In this document: piece after piece, positions 1 to 10,104 of the stretch
How positions within the stretch are numbered: the first letter of the stretch is position 1
How the letters are laid out: the number at the start of each line of letters is the position of its first letter
Assembly (NCBI RefSeq): GCF_012726265.1
Contig: NZ_JAASAG010000005.1
Location: 372,001-436,000 of the forward strand
From: Streptomyces sp. HNM0575
GTDB taxonomy: Bacteria > Actinomycetota > Actinomycetes > Streptomycetales > Streptomycetaceae
Length of the DNA stretch: 64,000 nt
Direction of reading: 5' to 3'
Notes under the pieces: model-generated
Databases searched by the model: none
What the model saw: the letters and a program-made list of their open reading frames with translations, nothing else
What the model was told of the DNA's origin: nothing
Program-made: the position numbers and the translations under genes

Positions 1-1783
<1,783 letters not shown>

Positions 1784-1787
<4 letters not shown>

Positions 1788-2320
1788 GAGGCGCTCCCCG
1801 AGTCTGCCGTCGTCGGTACGTCGGCTGCGCTGGCTGCGTCGGCGGTCGTGGTGCGGGTGCCGGCCTCCTCGGCCGCGGCCCACTGGATGGAGCGGACGAT
1901 GGTGGAGTAGCCGGTGCACCGGCAGATCTGGCCGGAGATCGCCTCGCGGATCTCCCCCTCGGACGGGCTGGCGTTCCGGTCCAGCAGGGCCCGCGCGGTC
2001 ATCATCATGCCGGGGGTGCAGAAGCCGCACTGGAGCCCGTGGCACTCCACGAACCCCTTCTGGACGGGGTCGAGTTCACCGCCCTGCTCCAGCCCTTCGA
2101 CGGTGCGCACCTCGTGCCCGCCCGCCATGGCGGCCAGCACCGTGCACGACTTGACCGGCTCGCCGTCCAGCCACACCACGCACGTGCCGCAGTTGCTGGT
2201 GTCACAGCCCCAGTGGGTGCCGGTCAGTGCCAGATGGTCACGGAGGAAGTGGACGAGCAGCAGCCGCCCCTCGATCTCCCTGGTGACCTCTTCGTCGTTG
2301 ACGACCATCGTGACCTGCAT
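1784..2320 (-). CDS. coxS: Carbon monoxide dehydrogenase small subunit, 2x[2Fe-2S] protein
   Basis: This subunit passes electrons from the Mo site of CoxL to the FAD of CoxM. The 178-residue protein has a plant-type ferredoxin domain (Cys39, Cys44, Cys47, Cys59; CDTSNCGTC) followed by the four-helix [2Fe-2S] domain (CGFC at 98-101 and CRC at 133-135). The C-terminal ~25 residues are an Ala/Thr-rich tail beyond the usual ~155-160 residues. An open frame extends upstream, but the ATG at 2320 overlaps the coxM stop by one base (TGATG) and starts the domain properly. It is translationally coupled on both sides. Confidence 0.95.
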
Positions 2321-3198
2321 CAGTCTTCCTCTCCGTTGACCCTGGCGACGGAGCGGCGCAGCGCCCGCACGGTCAGTTCCTTCGCGAGGTGCCGCTTGTA
2401 CTCGGCGCTGCCGCGGTGGTCGGAGGCCGGATCGCAGGAGCGTGCCGCGATCTCGCCGGCCTGCGCGTATGCCTCCTCGGAGGGGGCCGCTCCGCGCAGC
2501 GCCCGCGAGATCTCGGGCAGCCCCGTGGTGTTGGGGCCCACGGCGGCGAGCCCGACGCGGGCGTCGGAGATGACACCGCCCTCCAGCCATACGGCGGCTC
2601 CCGCGGAGACCACCGCCCAGTCGCCGGCCCGGCGCTCGACCTTCTCGTAGGCGCTGGACCCCGAATCGTGCACGGGGAAGCGCACCTCCGTGAGGATCTC
2701 CGCGTCGCCGACGGCCGTCTCGTACGGGCCGCGGTGGAACTCCTCCATGGACACGACGCGTTCGCCGTCGAGCCCGCGGATGACGCAGCTCGCGCCGAGC
2801 GTGGTGCACACGGCCGACAGGTCCTCGGACGGGTCCGCCTGGCAGAGCGACCCGCCGAGCGTTCCGCGGTTGCGGACCACCGGATCGGCGATGACCTTCT
2901 CCGCGTCCTTGAAGATCGGGAAGGTGCGGGCCAGTCCGGCGGACTCCAGAAGCTCGCGGTGGCGCGTCATCGCGCCGATCCGGACGCGGTCCGGTTCGAA
3001 GACGATGAAGCCCAGCTCGTCCGCGAGGTCGTTGATGTCCACCAGGTATTCGAAGTTGGCGAGCCGCAGCTTCATCATCGGGAGCAGGCTGTGACCGCCC
3101 GCGATGATTCTCGCCGTGTCACCGAGCCTGTCCAGGACGCCGATCGCATCGTCGACGCTGCTGGCACGCTCGTACTCGAACGGTGCGGGAACCTGCAT
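2320..3198 (-). CDS. coxM: Carbon monoxide dehydrogenase medium (FAD) subunit
   Basis: This flavoprotein subunit takes electrons from CoxS and passes them to the quinone pool. The 292-residue protein has the two FAD-binding motifs of the family: AGGHS at about 33-37 and TLGGS at about 113-117. The C-terminal third matches the CO_deh_flav_C region. It is the promoter-proximal gene of the operon. An AAGGGG-type ribosome binding site precedes the ATG. A perfect TTGACA -35 lies at 3284-3279 on the minus strand, but the matching -10 (CCCAAT) is weak, which suggests an activated promoter. Confidence 0.94.
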   Translation of the reverse strand: MQVPAPFEYERASSVDDAIGVLDRLGDTARIIAGGHSLLPMMKLRLANFEYLVDINDLADELGFIVFEPDRVRIGAMTRHRELLESAGLARTFPIFKDAEKVIADPVVRNRGTLGGSLCQADPSEDLSAVCTTLGASCVIRGLDGERVVSMEEFHRGPYETAVGDAEILTEVRFPVHDSGSSAYEKVERRAGDWAVVSAGAAVWLEGGVISDARVGLAAVGPNTTGLPEISRALRGAAPSEEAYAQAGEIAARSCDPASDHRGSAEYKRHLAKELTVRALRRSVARVNGEED

Positions 3199-3581
3199 CT
3201 GCGAGACCCCTTCCTCATCACCGCAGCCGGTATCTCCACTCGGCGCTTGGGCCTCATTGGGCCCGCGGCGTGAGGGGATGTCAACGACGAGTTAAGGAGT
3301 TGCTTAAGTCCCTCGGGACTTCTCTCGCCGCCGCCTCGCACCGGCTGAGGTGTGGCGGCGCCCCGAAGGCGCGCTGAAGAGGCGCGGACGCCGCCCGGAG
3401 CGGGTCGTCACAGGTGACGGGCGAGTTAAGCGAACGCTGAGGACGCCGTTGACACCGCTGCCGCCGCGTACGCATCGTCGGCTCACCCGGTGGCCCTCCC
3501 GGAGCCGGTCACGCATCGGGAGGATCCCGCGGCAGCGGTCGAGGAAGCCGGTGAACTGATCGCCGGCGGGGAGGAGTCGGA
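3199..3581. promoter_or_regulatory. Divergent promoter region between cox operon and xdhC-like gene
   Basis: This 383-bp region holds no convincing gene. It contains a TTGACA -35 for each direction (3279-3284 read on minus; 3449-3454 on plus, followed 18 bp later by CATCGT). A GAGTTAAG octamer occurs twice (3289-3296 and 3423-3430); the first is part of an inverted pair TTAAG-N6-CTTAA (3292-3307) directly upstream of the coxM -35. A perfect palindrome CGTCAC-AG-GTGACG lies at 3406-3419 upstream of the xdhC -35. These are candidate binding sites for a regulator that co-controls both transcripts; the factor is not identified here. Confidence 0.5.
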
Positions 3582-4673
3582 GTGCGGGACATCGCTGAGG
3601 GTCTCAGGTCGTGGCAGGCCGACGGGGTGCCCTTCGCTCTGGCCACCGTCACGCGGACCTGGAAGTCCGCGCCGCGCCAGGCGGGCGCCACCATGGCGGT
3701 AGCCCGCAACGGCACGGTGCTGGGCAGCATTTCGGGCGGCTGTGTGGAGAGCGCCGTCTACGAGCTCGCCATGGACGTGCTCGCCGACGGCGAACCGGTG
3801 CTGCGTACATACGGCGTCAGCGACGACGACGCCCTGGAGGCGGGGCTGACCTGCGGCGGAGTCATCGAGGTCTTCGTACGTCCGGCGAGCGGCGAGCACT
3901 GGCCCGAGCTCGAAGAGGTCCTCGACGCCGTCGACTCGGGCCGCCCGGTCGCGGTCGCATCCGTGATCGGCGGCCCGGCGCCCATGGGGAGGCGCCTCGT
4001 CGTCGGCGCGGACACGGCGAAGGGCGCACTCGGCGACGCCGGCCTGGACGAGAGCGTCGTGAAGCAGGCCCGCGGCCTGCTCGCGCAGGGCACCACCGCG
4101 GTGGTGCACGCCGCGTGCGACAGCGAGAGGCGGATGGGCGAAGTCGCCGTGTTCGTCGAGTCCTTCGCCCCGCCGCCGCGCTTCCTCGTCTTCGGCGCCA
4201 TCGACCATGCCGGCGCCGTCGCACGCCTCGCGAAATTCCTCGGCTACCGCGTCACGGTCTGCGACGCCCGGCCGGTGTTCGCGACCAGTGAGCGCTTCCC
4301 CGACGCCGACGAACTCGTGGTGCGGTGGCCGCACCAGTTCCTCGACCAGCTCACAGTCGACGAGAACACCGTCATCTGCGTGCTCACCCACGATCCGAAG
4401 TTCGACGTGCCGCTGCTTCAGCGGGCGCTGCTCACCCCCGCCTGCTACATCGGTGCGATGGGCAGCCGCAGAACGCACGAGGACCGGCTGCGGCGCCTTC
4501 GCGAGGCGGGGGTCGGGGAGGCCGCGCTCCGGCGTCTGTCCTCTCCCATCGGGCTCGACCTGGGCGGCCGTACGGTGGAGGAGACCGCGGTCGCGATCAT
4601 GGCCGAGATCATCGCGCTCAAGTGGAACGGGACGGGCCGCCGGCTCGCGGGCACGGAACTGCCGATCCACTGA
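3582..4673 (+). CDS. XdhC/CoxI family molybdenum-cofactor maturation protein
   Basis: Members of this family bind sulfurated molybdenum cofactor and deliver it to xanthine-dehydrogenase or CODH-type enzymes. The 363-residue protein has the N-terminal XdhC/CoxI domain (GSISGGCVE at about 46-54) and a C-terminal Rossmann-type XdhC domain (FLVFGAIDHAG, then YIGAMGSRRTHEDR and PIGLDLGGRT). The GTG start is chosen because a GGGGAGG-type ribosome binding site ends a few bases upstream. It is divergent from coxMSL and is likely the maturase for that enzyme. A 17-18-bp tandem repeat begins at its last codons and repeats its stop codon. Confidence 0.9.
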   Translation: MRDIAEGLRSWQADGVPFALATVTRTWKSAPRQAGATMAVARNGTVLGSISGGCVESAVYELAMDVLADGEPVLRTYGVSDDDALEAGLTCGGVIEVFVRPASGEHWPELEEVLDAVDSGRPVAVASVIGGPAPMGRRLVVGADTAKGALGDAGLDESVVKQARGLLAQGTTAVVHAACDSERRMGEVAVFVESFAPPPRFLVFGAIDHAGAVARLAKFLGYRVTVCDARPVFATSERFPDADELVVRWPHQFLDQLTVDENTVICVLTHDPKFDVPLLQRALLTPACYIGAMGSRRTHEDRLRRLREAGVGEAALRRLSSPIGLDLGGRTVEETAVAIMAEIIALKWNGTGRRLAGTELPIH

Positions 4674-4765
4674 GCCGTCGGTCCACTGAGCCGTGCGAAT
4701 CCGCTGAGCCGTGCGATTCACCGAGCCGTGCGATTCACCGAGCTGTCCGAATCCGCTGAGCCGTC
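4663..4765. repeat. Six degenerate 16-18-bp tandem repeats spanning the xdhC-like stop codon
   Basis: Units start at 4663, 4679, 4696, 4714, 4731 and 4748, with consensus CGATCCACTGAGCCGTG and variants (CGATTCACCGAGCCGTG, CGAATCCGCTGAGCCGTG). The first unit contains the real stop codon TGA of the upstream gene; later copies carry TGA or CGA at the same place. The array fills nearly the whole gap to the convergent VOC gene. Confidence 0.9.
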
Positions 4766-4779
4766 GCGCGGAGAGCGTT

Positions 4780-5256
4780 CTAGATCTGAAGCAGGCGATC
4801 GCCTCCCGACGCCGGTCCCGTGGCCTGGATCAGCTCGATGAGCGTGCCGTGTGCCGCACCGTCCGCGTAGACGAAGCGGCCCAGGCCGGGCAGTTCGCCG
4901 GCGGTGACGATCGAGCAGGGCTTGTCCGTCGCCGCGACATGACCGAGCTGGTCGTCGATGGAGCCGACCACGAATGCCAGGTGGTGCAGGCCCTCTCCGT
5001 GCGCGAGCAGGAACTCGGTGTACGGGGAGTCGCCGGAGACCGGGGCGATCAGCTCGATCTGGGTCTCTCCGACGGCGAGGAACCCGTAGTGGGCGGTGAA
5101 GGTCGTCTCGCGGCCGTTCACCAGGGCCTCTTCGAACGTGACCTCGCGTGAGCCGGCGGGGCGCAGTCCCCATCGGCGCTCGAAGTCCTCGAACGCCGTG
5201 GCGACGTCCTCGACGACGATGCCGACGTGGTGCATGGCGGGCAGGCGGGAGACCAT
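4780..5256 (-). CDS. VOC-fold protein, methylmalonyl-CoA epimerase/glyoxalase-4 like
   Basis: This 158-residue protein is a vicinal-oxygen-chelate fold metalloenzyme made of two beta-alpha-beta-beta-beta halves. Likely metal ligands are His in MHHVGIVV (residues 8-9), Gln/Glu in ETQIELI (about 64-69), His in LHHLAFVV and the C-terminal Glu in GTLIELI, the pattern of methylmalonyl-CoA epimerases. It is the last gene of the 12-to-4.8-kb operon, 67 bp after the cupin gene. The CoA context suggests epimerization of a 2-substituted acyl-CoA, but glyoxalase-like chemistry cannot be excluded. Confidence 0.75.
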   Translation of the reverse strand: MVSRLPAMHHVGIVVEDVATAFEDFERRWGLRPAGSREVTFEEALVNGRETTFTAHYGFLAVGETQIELIAPVSGDSPYTEFLLAHGEGLHHLAFVVGSIDDQLGHVAATDKPCSIVTAGELPGLGRFVYADGAAHGTLIELIQATGPASGGDRLLQI

Positions 5257-5323
5257 GTGGGTCGCCTCCTTGTAGTGGATGGAAGTGGATGGAAGACGGG
5301 CTTGCAGGGGGATGGAAGACGGG

Positions 5324-5869
5324 TCAGCGGACGAACCGGTCGGCGTAGGACGCCCCGAGCCCGACCTCTTCGTAGTGCCTGCGGGCTCGGGCGAGCTTGG
5401 TGCAGGCGTCCTCGACGGCCATGGGTGTGCCGTGCACGTCGACGTAGACGTAGGCGCCGGTGACGTGGAAGAGCGTGATCATCTCCTCGACGCCGTGCGG
5501 GACTTCGAGGGTGTGGGTGCCGCCGGGCGGCTCGTAGACGTAGCTGCCCTCCTCGGCCCACCAGTCGTGCTCCAGGTAGTGCCACCGGCCGCGCAGGTTG
5601 AAGGCGTGGACCGCGCCGGTGTGCTGGTGCCGCGAGAGCACGCCGTTGCGCTTCACCCGCAGCAGGTTGACGAAGTAGCCGTTGCTGACGTTGAAGATCA
5701 GCGGCCGGTAGGACACGTTCTCGGCCTGCGGCACCCACGCGTCGGGCTCGCCGTCCAGGTCCAGGGCGCCGACGGTGACGATGTCGGCGGCTATGTCGGG
5801 GGACTGGACGCCCTGGAACGGTCCGGACTCAAGGGTGCCGGGGTCGGGAGTTCGCTCGACGAAGGTCAT
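5324..5869 (-). CDS. Cupin dioxygenase-like protein, 2,4'-dihydroxyacetophenone dioxygenase family
   Basis: The 181-residue single-domain cupin carries the metal motif RHQHTGAVHAFNLRG (residues about 79-93) and a second-motif PGGTHTLEVP (about 114-123). Cupins of the 2,4'-dihydroxyacetophenone dioxygenase family use non-haem iron to cleave C-C bonds of hydroxy-ketones. The protein resembles that family in length and in the HQHxGxVH pattern, but the substrate is not deducible. It lies between the enoyl-CoA hydratase and VOC genes in the same operon. Confidence 0.7.
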   Translation of the reverse strand: MTFVERTPDPGTLESGPFQGVQSPDIAADIVTVGALDLDGEPDAWVPQAENVSYRPLIFNVSNGYFVNLLRVKRNGVLSRHQHTGAVHAFNLRGRWHYLEHDWWAEEGSYVYEPPGGTHTLEVPHGVEEMITLFHVTGAYVYVDVHGTPMAVEDACTKLARARRHYEEVGLGASYADRFVR

Positions 5870-5953
5870 GTGCTCCTGCTCTCTGGTGACTTGAAGGGCA
5901 TGTGCCTCTGCTTTCCGGTGAGGGGTCTTCGTGGTGGGTCTTGGCGACGGGCT

Positions 5954-6715
5954 TCAGCTGCCGTTGAAGGCCGGGGTGCGGCGCTGGAGAGCCGCCGCGA
6001 CGCCTTCCGCGGCGTCGTTCGTCGCCCACAGACGGCGCTGTTCCTCCAACTCGTGGGCGAGGGCCGTGCGTACGCGCCGTGCGAGGTCCCCGCGCAGGGT
6101 GTTCCGGATGGACGCGACGGCGAGCGGCGCGGAGGCCGCCACCTCCTCCGCCAGCCGCAGGGCCGCGGTCCGCGTCTCTCCCGGTTCGGCGAGGCGGTCG
6201 GCCAGGCCGATCCCGACCGCCTGGCGGCCCCCGATCCGGCGGCCCGTGTAGAGCATGTCCGCCGCGGCCTGTCCGCCGACGAGCGCCGGAAGGGTCACCG
6301 ACAGCCCGAAGCCCTGGTGGAAGCCGAGCAGGGCGAAGTTGGCGACGAAGCGCGTGTCGGCGTCGGCGACACGGAAATCCGCGGCGCAGGCGAGGCCGAG
6401 GCCGCCTCCCACGGCGGCGCCCTGCACGGCGGCGATGAGAGGCGTCGCCGTGTCGAACAGCCTGGCCGCGCAGGAGTAGAAGGCCTCGGCCTGCCGTGCG
6501 GTCTCCTCGCCCAGCTCGGCGTCCGAGAAGTCCATTCCGGCGGAGAAGTGCCGCCCGGTGGACGCCAGTACCAGTGCCCGGCAGCCGGAGTCGGCATCGA
6601 GGCGTTCGACCGCTTCGACGAGACCGTTCATCGTCGTCATGTCGAAGTGGTTGGCGGGAGGGCGGTCCACCTCGACGAGTCCCACGTGTCCGTCACGCAT
6701 TACGTTGACGCTCAT
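5954..6715 (-). CDS. Enoyl-CoA hydratase/isomerase (crotonase superfamily)
   Basis: This 253-residue crotonase has the CoA-binding segment RHFSAGMDFSD (about 55-65) and the oxyanion-hole region AAVQGAAVGGGLGLACAADF (about 93-112). It probably hydrates the enoyl-CoA formed by the two preceding acyl-CoA dehydrogenases. Its ATG overlaps the stop of the upstream acyl-CoA dehydrogenase by 4 bp, so it is translationally coupled. The glutamates of classical hydratases are not clearly placed, so isomerase or hydrolase activity remains possible. Confidence 0.88.
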   Translation of the reverse strand: MSVNVMRDGHVGLVEVDRPPANHFDMTTMNGLVEAVERLDADSGCRALVLASTGRHFSAGMDFSDAELGEETARQAEAFYSCAARLFDTATPLIAAVQGAAVGGGLGLACAADFRVADADTRFVANFALLGFHQGFGLSVTLPALVGGQAAADMLYTGRRIGGRQAVGIGLADRLAEPGETRTAALRLAEEVAASAPLAVASIRNTLRGDLARRVRTALAHELEEQRRLWATNDAAEGVAAALQRRTPAFNGS

Positions 6716-7818
6716 TCCAGATCTCCCGTCGGAGTGGTGCCGCCGGTGAACGCGGCCTCGATGCCGTGGTCGAGAACGGCCGCCCCCAGGCGGGACCGCA
6801 GCACCCGCGAGGAGCCGAACTCGCCTCGCCAGGCGTGCAGTCGCCTGGTGAGCCGGTGCAGCCGGTACTCCAGCGTCAGTCCCATCGCACCGTGTGCCTG
6901 GTGGGCTGCGGACGCCGCGACGGCCGCCGCCTCGTTCGCCACCTCCTTGGCGGCGTCGACCTCGAAGCCGCTCCCGGAGGGGAGCGGCGCGTCCTCGGCG
7001 GCGCGGGCCGCTCGCAGCACGGTGAGGTTCGTCATCGCCGACATCTGGGCCAGCCGCACCAGGTGGAGCTGCACGGCCTGGAAGGCGGCGACGGGCCTGC
7101 CGAACTGCACGCGCTGCTGCGTGTACTCCAGCGTGAGATCGGCGACCGCCTCGATGGCGCCCGCGAGTTGGGCGGCCCGCAGCAGTGCGCCTCTGGAGCG
7201 CAACGCCCCGGCGTCCAGACCGCCGGGGGCGGGCAGGGCCACGACGGGCTCCGCCCCGGTGGCGACGAGGCGGTCGCGCGGCTGGCCGGCGAGGTCGAGC
7301 CCTTCCTCGATATGGCAGTCAGCCGGGTCGAGTTGGACGATGTGGACCTGCCCGTCCGGGCCGGCCGCGAGGCACACGACGGTGCCGCACGAGCGTGCCC
7401 ACGGCACGTCGGCCAGGACACCGTCGAGACGGCCGCGGCGCAGTACGGGAATGCCGGCACCGGTGCCCGGTACCGGAATGCCGCCATCGGCGCCCGGCGC
7501 CACCGTCGCCGGGCCGGCGGGCGCGGGGACGCCGGCCCGGGTGAGCAGCCAGGCGGCCAGGATCGTCTCGGCGACGGGAAGCGGAGCCGCGTGCCGCCCG
7601 GCGGCGTGCAGCACGGCGGCGGCGTCGGTGAGCGTTCCGCCGCTGCCGCCCAGACTCTCCGGGACGGATACGAGCGCGAGGCCGGTCTCCTCCAGGGGCG
7701 CCCAGCGAGCCGGTGTGCACGGCTCGGCCTCCCAAGTGCGGGCACTGTCGGCCGAGTCGGCGAAGACCTGCTCGGCGGTCGCGGTGAGCAGCGGGTCGGC
7801 GGAGGTGTCAGCGGCCAC
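6712..7818 (-). CDS. Acyl-CoA dehydrogenase, second (beta-like) subunit
   Basis: The 368-residue protein has the acyl-CoA dehydrogenase fold: TLEYTQQRVQFGRPVAAFQA (FAD/helix region, about 229-248) and HQAHGAMGLTLEYRLHRLTR near the C terminus. The middle beta domain is short and divergent, and the typical catalytic YEGT-like loop is not evident. This is what one sees in the non-catalytic subunit of the actinobacterial alpha2beta2 acyl-CoA dehydrogenases (FadE pairs). It overlaps the preceding acyl-CoA dehydrogenase gene by 11 bp, which supports a heteromer. Confidence 0.85.
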   Translation of the reverse strand: MAADTSADPLLTATAEQVFADSADSARTWEAEPCTPARWAPLEETGLALVSVPESLGGSGGTLTDAAAVLHAAGRHAAPLPVAETILAAWLLTRAGVPAPAGPATVAPGADGGIPVPGTGAGIPVLRRGRLDGVLADVPWARSCGTVVCLAAGPDGQVHIVQLDPADCHIEEGLDLAGQPRDRLVATGAEPVVALPAPGGLDAGALRSRGALLRAAQLAGAIEAVADLTLEYTQQRVQFGRPVAAFQAVQLHLVRLAQMSAMTNLTVLRAARAAEDAPLPSGSGFEVDAAKEVANEAAAVAASAAHQAHGAMGLTLEYRLHRLTRRLHAWRGEFGSSRVLRSRLGAAVLDHGIEAAFTGGTTPTGDLE

Positions 7819-8947
7819 GGCGCAGCCCCTTTGCGACGACGCCGCGCAGCACCTCGTCGGTGCCGCCCCGGATGGTGAACGCGGGGGCGGTGAGCTGGGC
7901 CTTGGCGAGGAGCCGTTCGAAACGGTCGGACGAGTTCGGGTCGGGTACGTGGCCGGTGTGGTCGGCGATCAGGGCGGCGATGTGCTGTTCGAGTCCGGTG
8001 CCCATCTCCTTGACGAGGGCCGCCTCCACCGTGGGTGAGGCTCCGGCGTCGACGGCGCGCGCGATGGACAGGGACATGCCCCGCAACGCCCAGAGCCGGG
8101 CACCGACTTCGCCGAGGTCGCGCCGCACCGCTTCGTCATCGCGGTCGCAGCGGCCGGAGCCGATCCATGCGCGCAGCAGGGGCAGGGTGCTCAGCCAGCG
8201 GTCCGGGCCGCCACGTTCCAGGGCGAGTTCGGCGGTGTTCTGGGCCCATCCGCCGCCGACCTCGCCGAGTACCAGCTCCGCGGGGACGAATACGGAGTCG
8301 AAGGTGACCTCGCAGAAGTCCTGTGTGCCGTCGATGAATCGGATGGGCGTGACGGTCACGCCGGAGGCGCGCCGGTCGACGAGCAGCTGGGTCAGGCCGG
8401 CGTATCCGTCGTCGGAGGTGCGGCACAGCACGATCAGCCAGTCGCAGTGCGCCGCCCCGCTCGTCCAGATCTTCGTGCCGCTCAGCCGCCAGCCGCCCGT
8501 GACGCCGACGGCCCGGGTGCGCAGCGCGGCGAGATCGGAGCCCGCGTCCGGTTCGCTCATGCCGATCGCGAAGCACAGCTCGCCGCGGCAGATGCCGGGC
8601 AGGAACCGCGCCTTCTGCTCGGCGGTGCCGAATCTGGCGATGCCGGGACCGCTCTGCCGGTCGGCCACCCAGTGGAAGCCGACCGGTGCCCCGGCCGCGA
8701 GGAGCTGCTCGACGACGACGAAGCGCTCGACCGCGCTGCGGCCGCCACCGCCGTACTCCACGGGAAGGGACATGCCCAGCCAGCCGCGGGCGCCCAGAGC
8801 GCGGGAGAATTCGCGGTCGAACGCCGCGGCCGGGCCGAGGCCGGGTTCGTAGCCGCCCTCCGGCAGCCGCTGGGCAAGGAACTCGCGTACCTGGGACCGC
8901 AGGGCGCGTTCGTCCTCGGTGAGCTGGGTGGGAGCAAGGGTCAGCAT
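7808..8947 (-). CDS. Acyl-CoA dehydrogenase, first (alpha-like) subunit
   Basis: The 379-residue flavoprotein introduces a 2,3-double bond into an acyl-CoA. Visible family motifs are FAIGMSEPDAGSDLAALRT (about 130-148), LSGTKIWTSGAAHCDWLIVL (about 157-176) and the C-terminal FTIRGGTDEVLRG. The reading frame stays open far upstream, but the ATG at 8947 (MLTLAPTQLTEDE) starts the family properly and sits within a 7-bp overlap with the CoA transferase. Together with the following gene it probably forms a heterotetramer of the kind known from steroid side-chain degradation; the actual substrate is unknown. Confidence 0.88.
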   Translation of the reverse strand: MLTLAPTQLTEDERALRSQVREFLAQRLPEGGYEPGLGPAAAFDREFSRALGARGWLGMSLPVEYGGGGRSAVERFVVVEQLLAAGAPVGFHWVADRQSGPGIARFGTAEQKARFLPGICRGELCFAIGMSEPDAGSDLAALRTRAVGVTGGWRLSGTKIWTSGAAHCDWLIVLCRTSDDGYAGLTQLLVDRRASGVTVTPIRFIDGTQDFCEVTFDSVFVPAELVLGEVGGGWAQNTAELALERGGPDRWLSTLPLLRAWIGSGRCDRDDEAVRRDLGEVGARLWALRGMSLSIARAVDAGASPTVEAALVKEMGTGLEQHIAALIADHTGHVPDPNSSDRFERLLAKAQLTAPAFTIRGGTDEVLRGVVAKGLRRGR

Positions 8948-10104
8948 GCGCCGCTCCGTTCGAGCTCGGCGAGGACCTCGTCGGTGTCCTGGCCGATCAG
9001 TGGTGCGCCGCGGCGCACCGAGGAGGGCGTACGCGAGAAGCGTGCGGGCGGAGGTATCACGCGGTGGCTGCCCGCGGCCGGATGGTCGGTGGTGGGCAGC
9101 TCGGCGACGATCTCGTCCAGGGTGGCCACCGCGCTCGCCGGGATTCCGGCGGTGGCGCAGAAGCCGAGCCACTCGCCGGTGGTCCGGGTCCCCATCACCT
9201 CGGCCACGTCCCGGTAGAGCGAGTCGGAGTGACGGATCGCCGCGCGGCGGTCGGCATAGCGGGGGTCGTTCGCCAGATCCCGGCGCCCGGCCTCGGCGAA
9301 CAGGTCGGCGTAGTGCCCGGGCGCGTACGGCAGGACGCTGATCCACCCGTCGAGCGTGCGCTGCGGGCGGCGGTGGGGGCTGAGGATGCGCGGGTAGCCG
9401 GCGTCGGCGACCGGGGGCTGGGCGATCGCGCCCGCACCGTGCTCGACGAGGACGAAGGAGCGCATGGCCTCGACCATCGGCACCTCGACGTGCTGGCCCG
9501 TGCCGGTGCGTTCGCGGTGCAGCAGCGCGGCGGTCACGGCCTGCGCCATGACCAGTCCGCACACCTTGTCCGCGAGGATCGTGGGCAGCAGCGCGGGCGT
9601 GCCGGACACCCGGGCCGCGGCGTCGGCGAGCCCGCTCGCGGCCTGGACGATGTCGTCGTAGGCGGGTTCGTCGGCGCGGTCGCTGTCCAGAGGGAAGCCC
9701 TGGCCCTGGCAGTAGACGACGTCCGGACGCAGCTCGCGGGCCCGCGCGTAGTCCAGGCTCATACGGCGCAGCGCGCCGGGCCGGTAGGAGGCGACGACCG
9801 CGTCGCACGTCGTCAGGAGCCGGCGAACGGCGTCGCGTCCGGCCGGGGACTTCAAGTCCAGGGTCACCGAGCGCTTGTTGCGCATCAGGTTGAGGCTGAT
9901 GCCCGACAGCTGCGGGTGCGGGCCCGGCCCCATCAGGCGGTTGGTGTCGCCGGACCGGGGCTCGACGACGATGACGTCGGCGCCCTGATCGGCGAGGATC
10001 TGCGTCGCGTAAGGGCCCATGATCACGTTGGTGAGGTCGAGGACGCGGTGCCCGGCGAGCGGTCCGGTGGCCGGTGGTCCGGTGGCCGATGAGGCGGCAC
10101 TCAT
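8941..10104 (-). CDS. CaiB/BaiF family (type III) CoA transferase
   Basis: Type III CoA transferases activate carboxylic acids by moving CoA from a donor thioester through an aspartyl-CoA intermediate. The 387-residue protein starts with PLAGHRVLDLTNVIMGPYATQILADQGADVI-type sequence. The probable catalytic Asp is D150 in PAYDDIVQAASG. It also has the family's NLMRNKRSVTLDLKSP segment. Its ATG overlaps the stop of the hydrolase gene by 4 bp. In this operon it offers a ligase-independent way to activate the substrate acid. Confidence 0.92.
   Translation of the reverse strand: MSAASSATGPPATGPLAGHRVLDLTNVIMGPYATQILADQGADVIVVEPRSGDTNRLMGPGPHPQLSGISLNLMRNKRSVTLDLKSPAGRDAVRRLLTTCDAVVASYRPGALRRMSLDYARARELRPDVVYCQGQGFPLDSDRADEPAYDDIVQAASGLADAAARVSGTPALLPTILADKVCGLVMAQAVTAALLHRERTGTGQHVEVPMVEAMRSFVLVEHGAGAIAQPPVADAGYPRILSPHRRPQRTLDGWISVLPYAPGHYADLFAEAGRRDLANDPRYADRRAAIRHSDSLYRDVAEVMGTRTTGEWLGFCATAGIPASAVATLDEIVAELPTTDHPAAGSHRVIPPPARFSRTPSSVRRGAPLIGQDTDEVLAELERSGAC

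Noticed and set aside
5279..8038. 919-codon plus-strand open frame
   Set aside because: It runs antisense across four well-supported minus-strand genes (cupin, enoyl-CoA hydratase and two acyl-CoA dehydrogenases) and has low-complexity Arg/Val/Gly composition.
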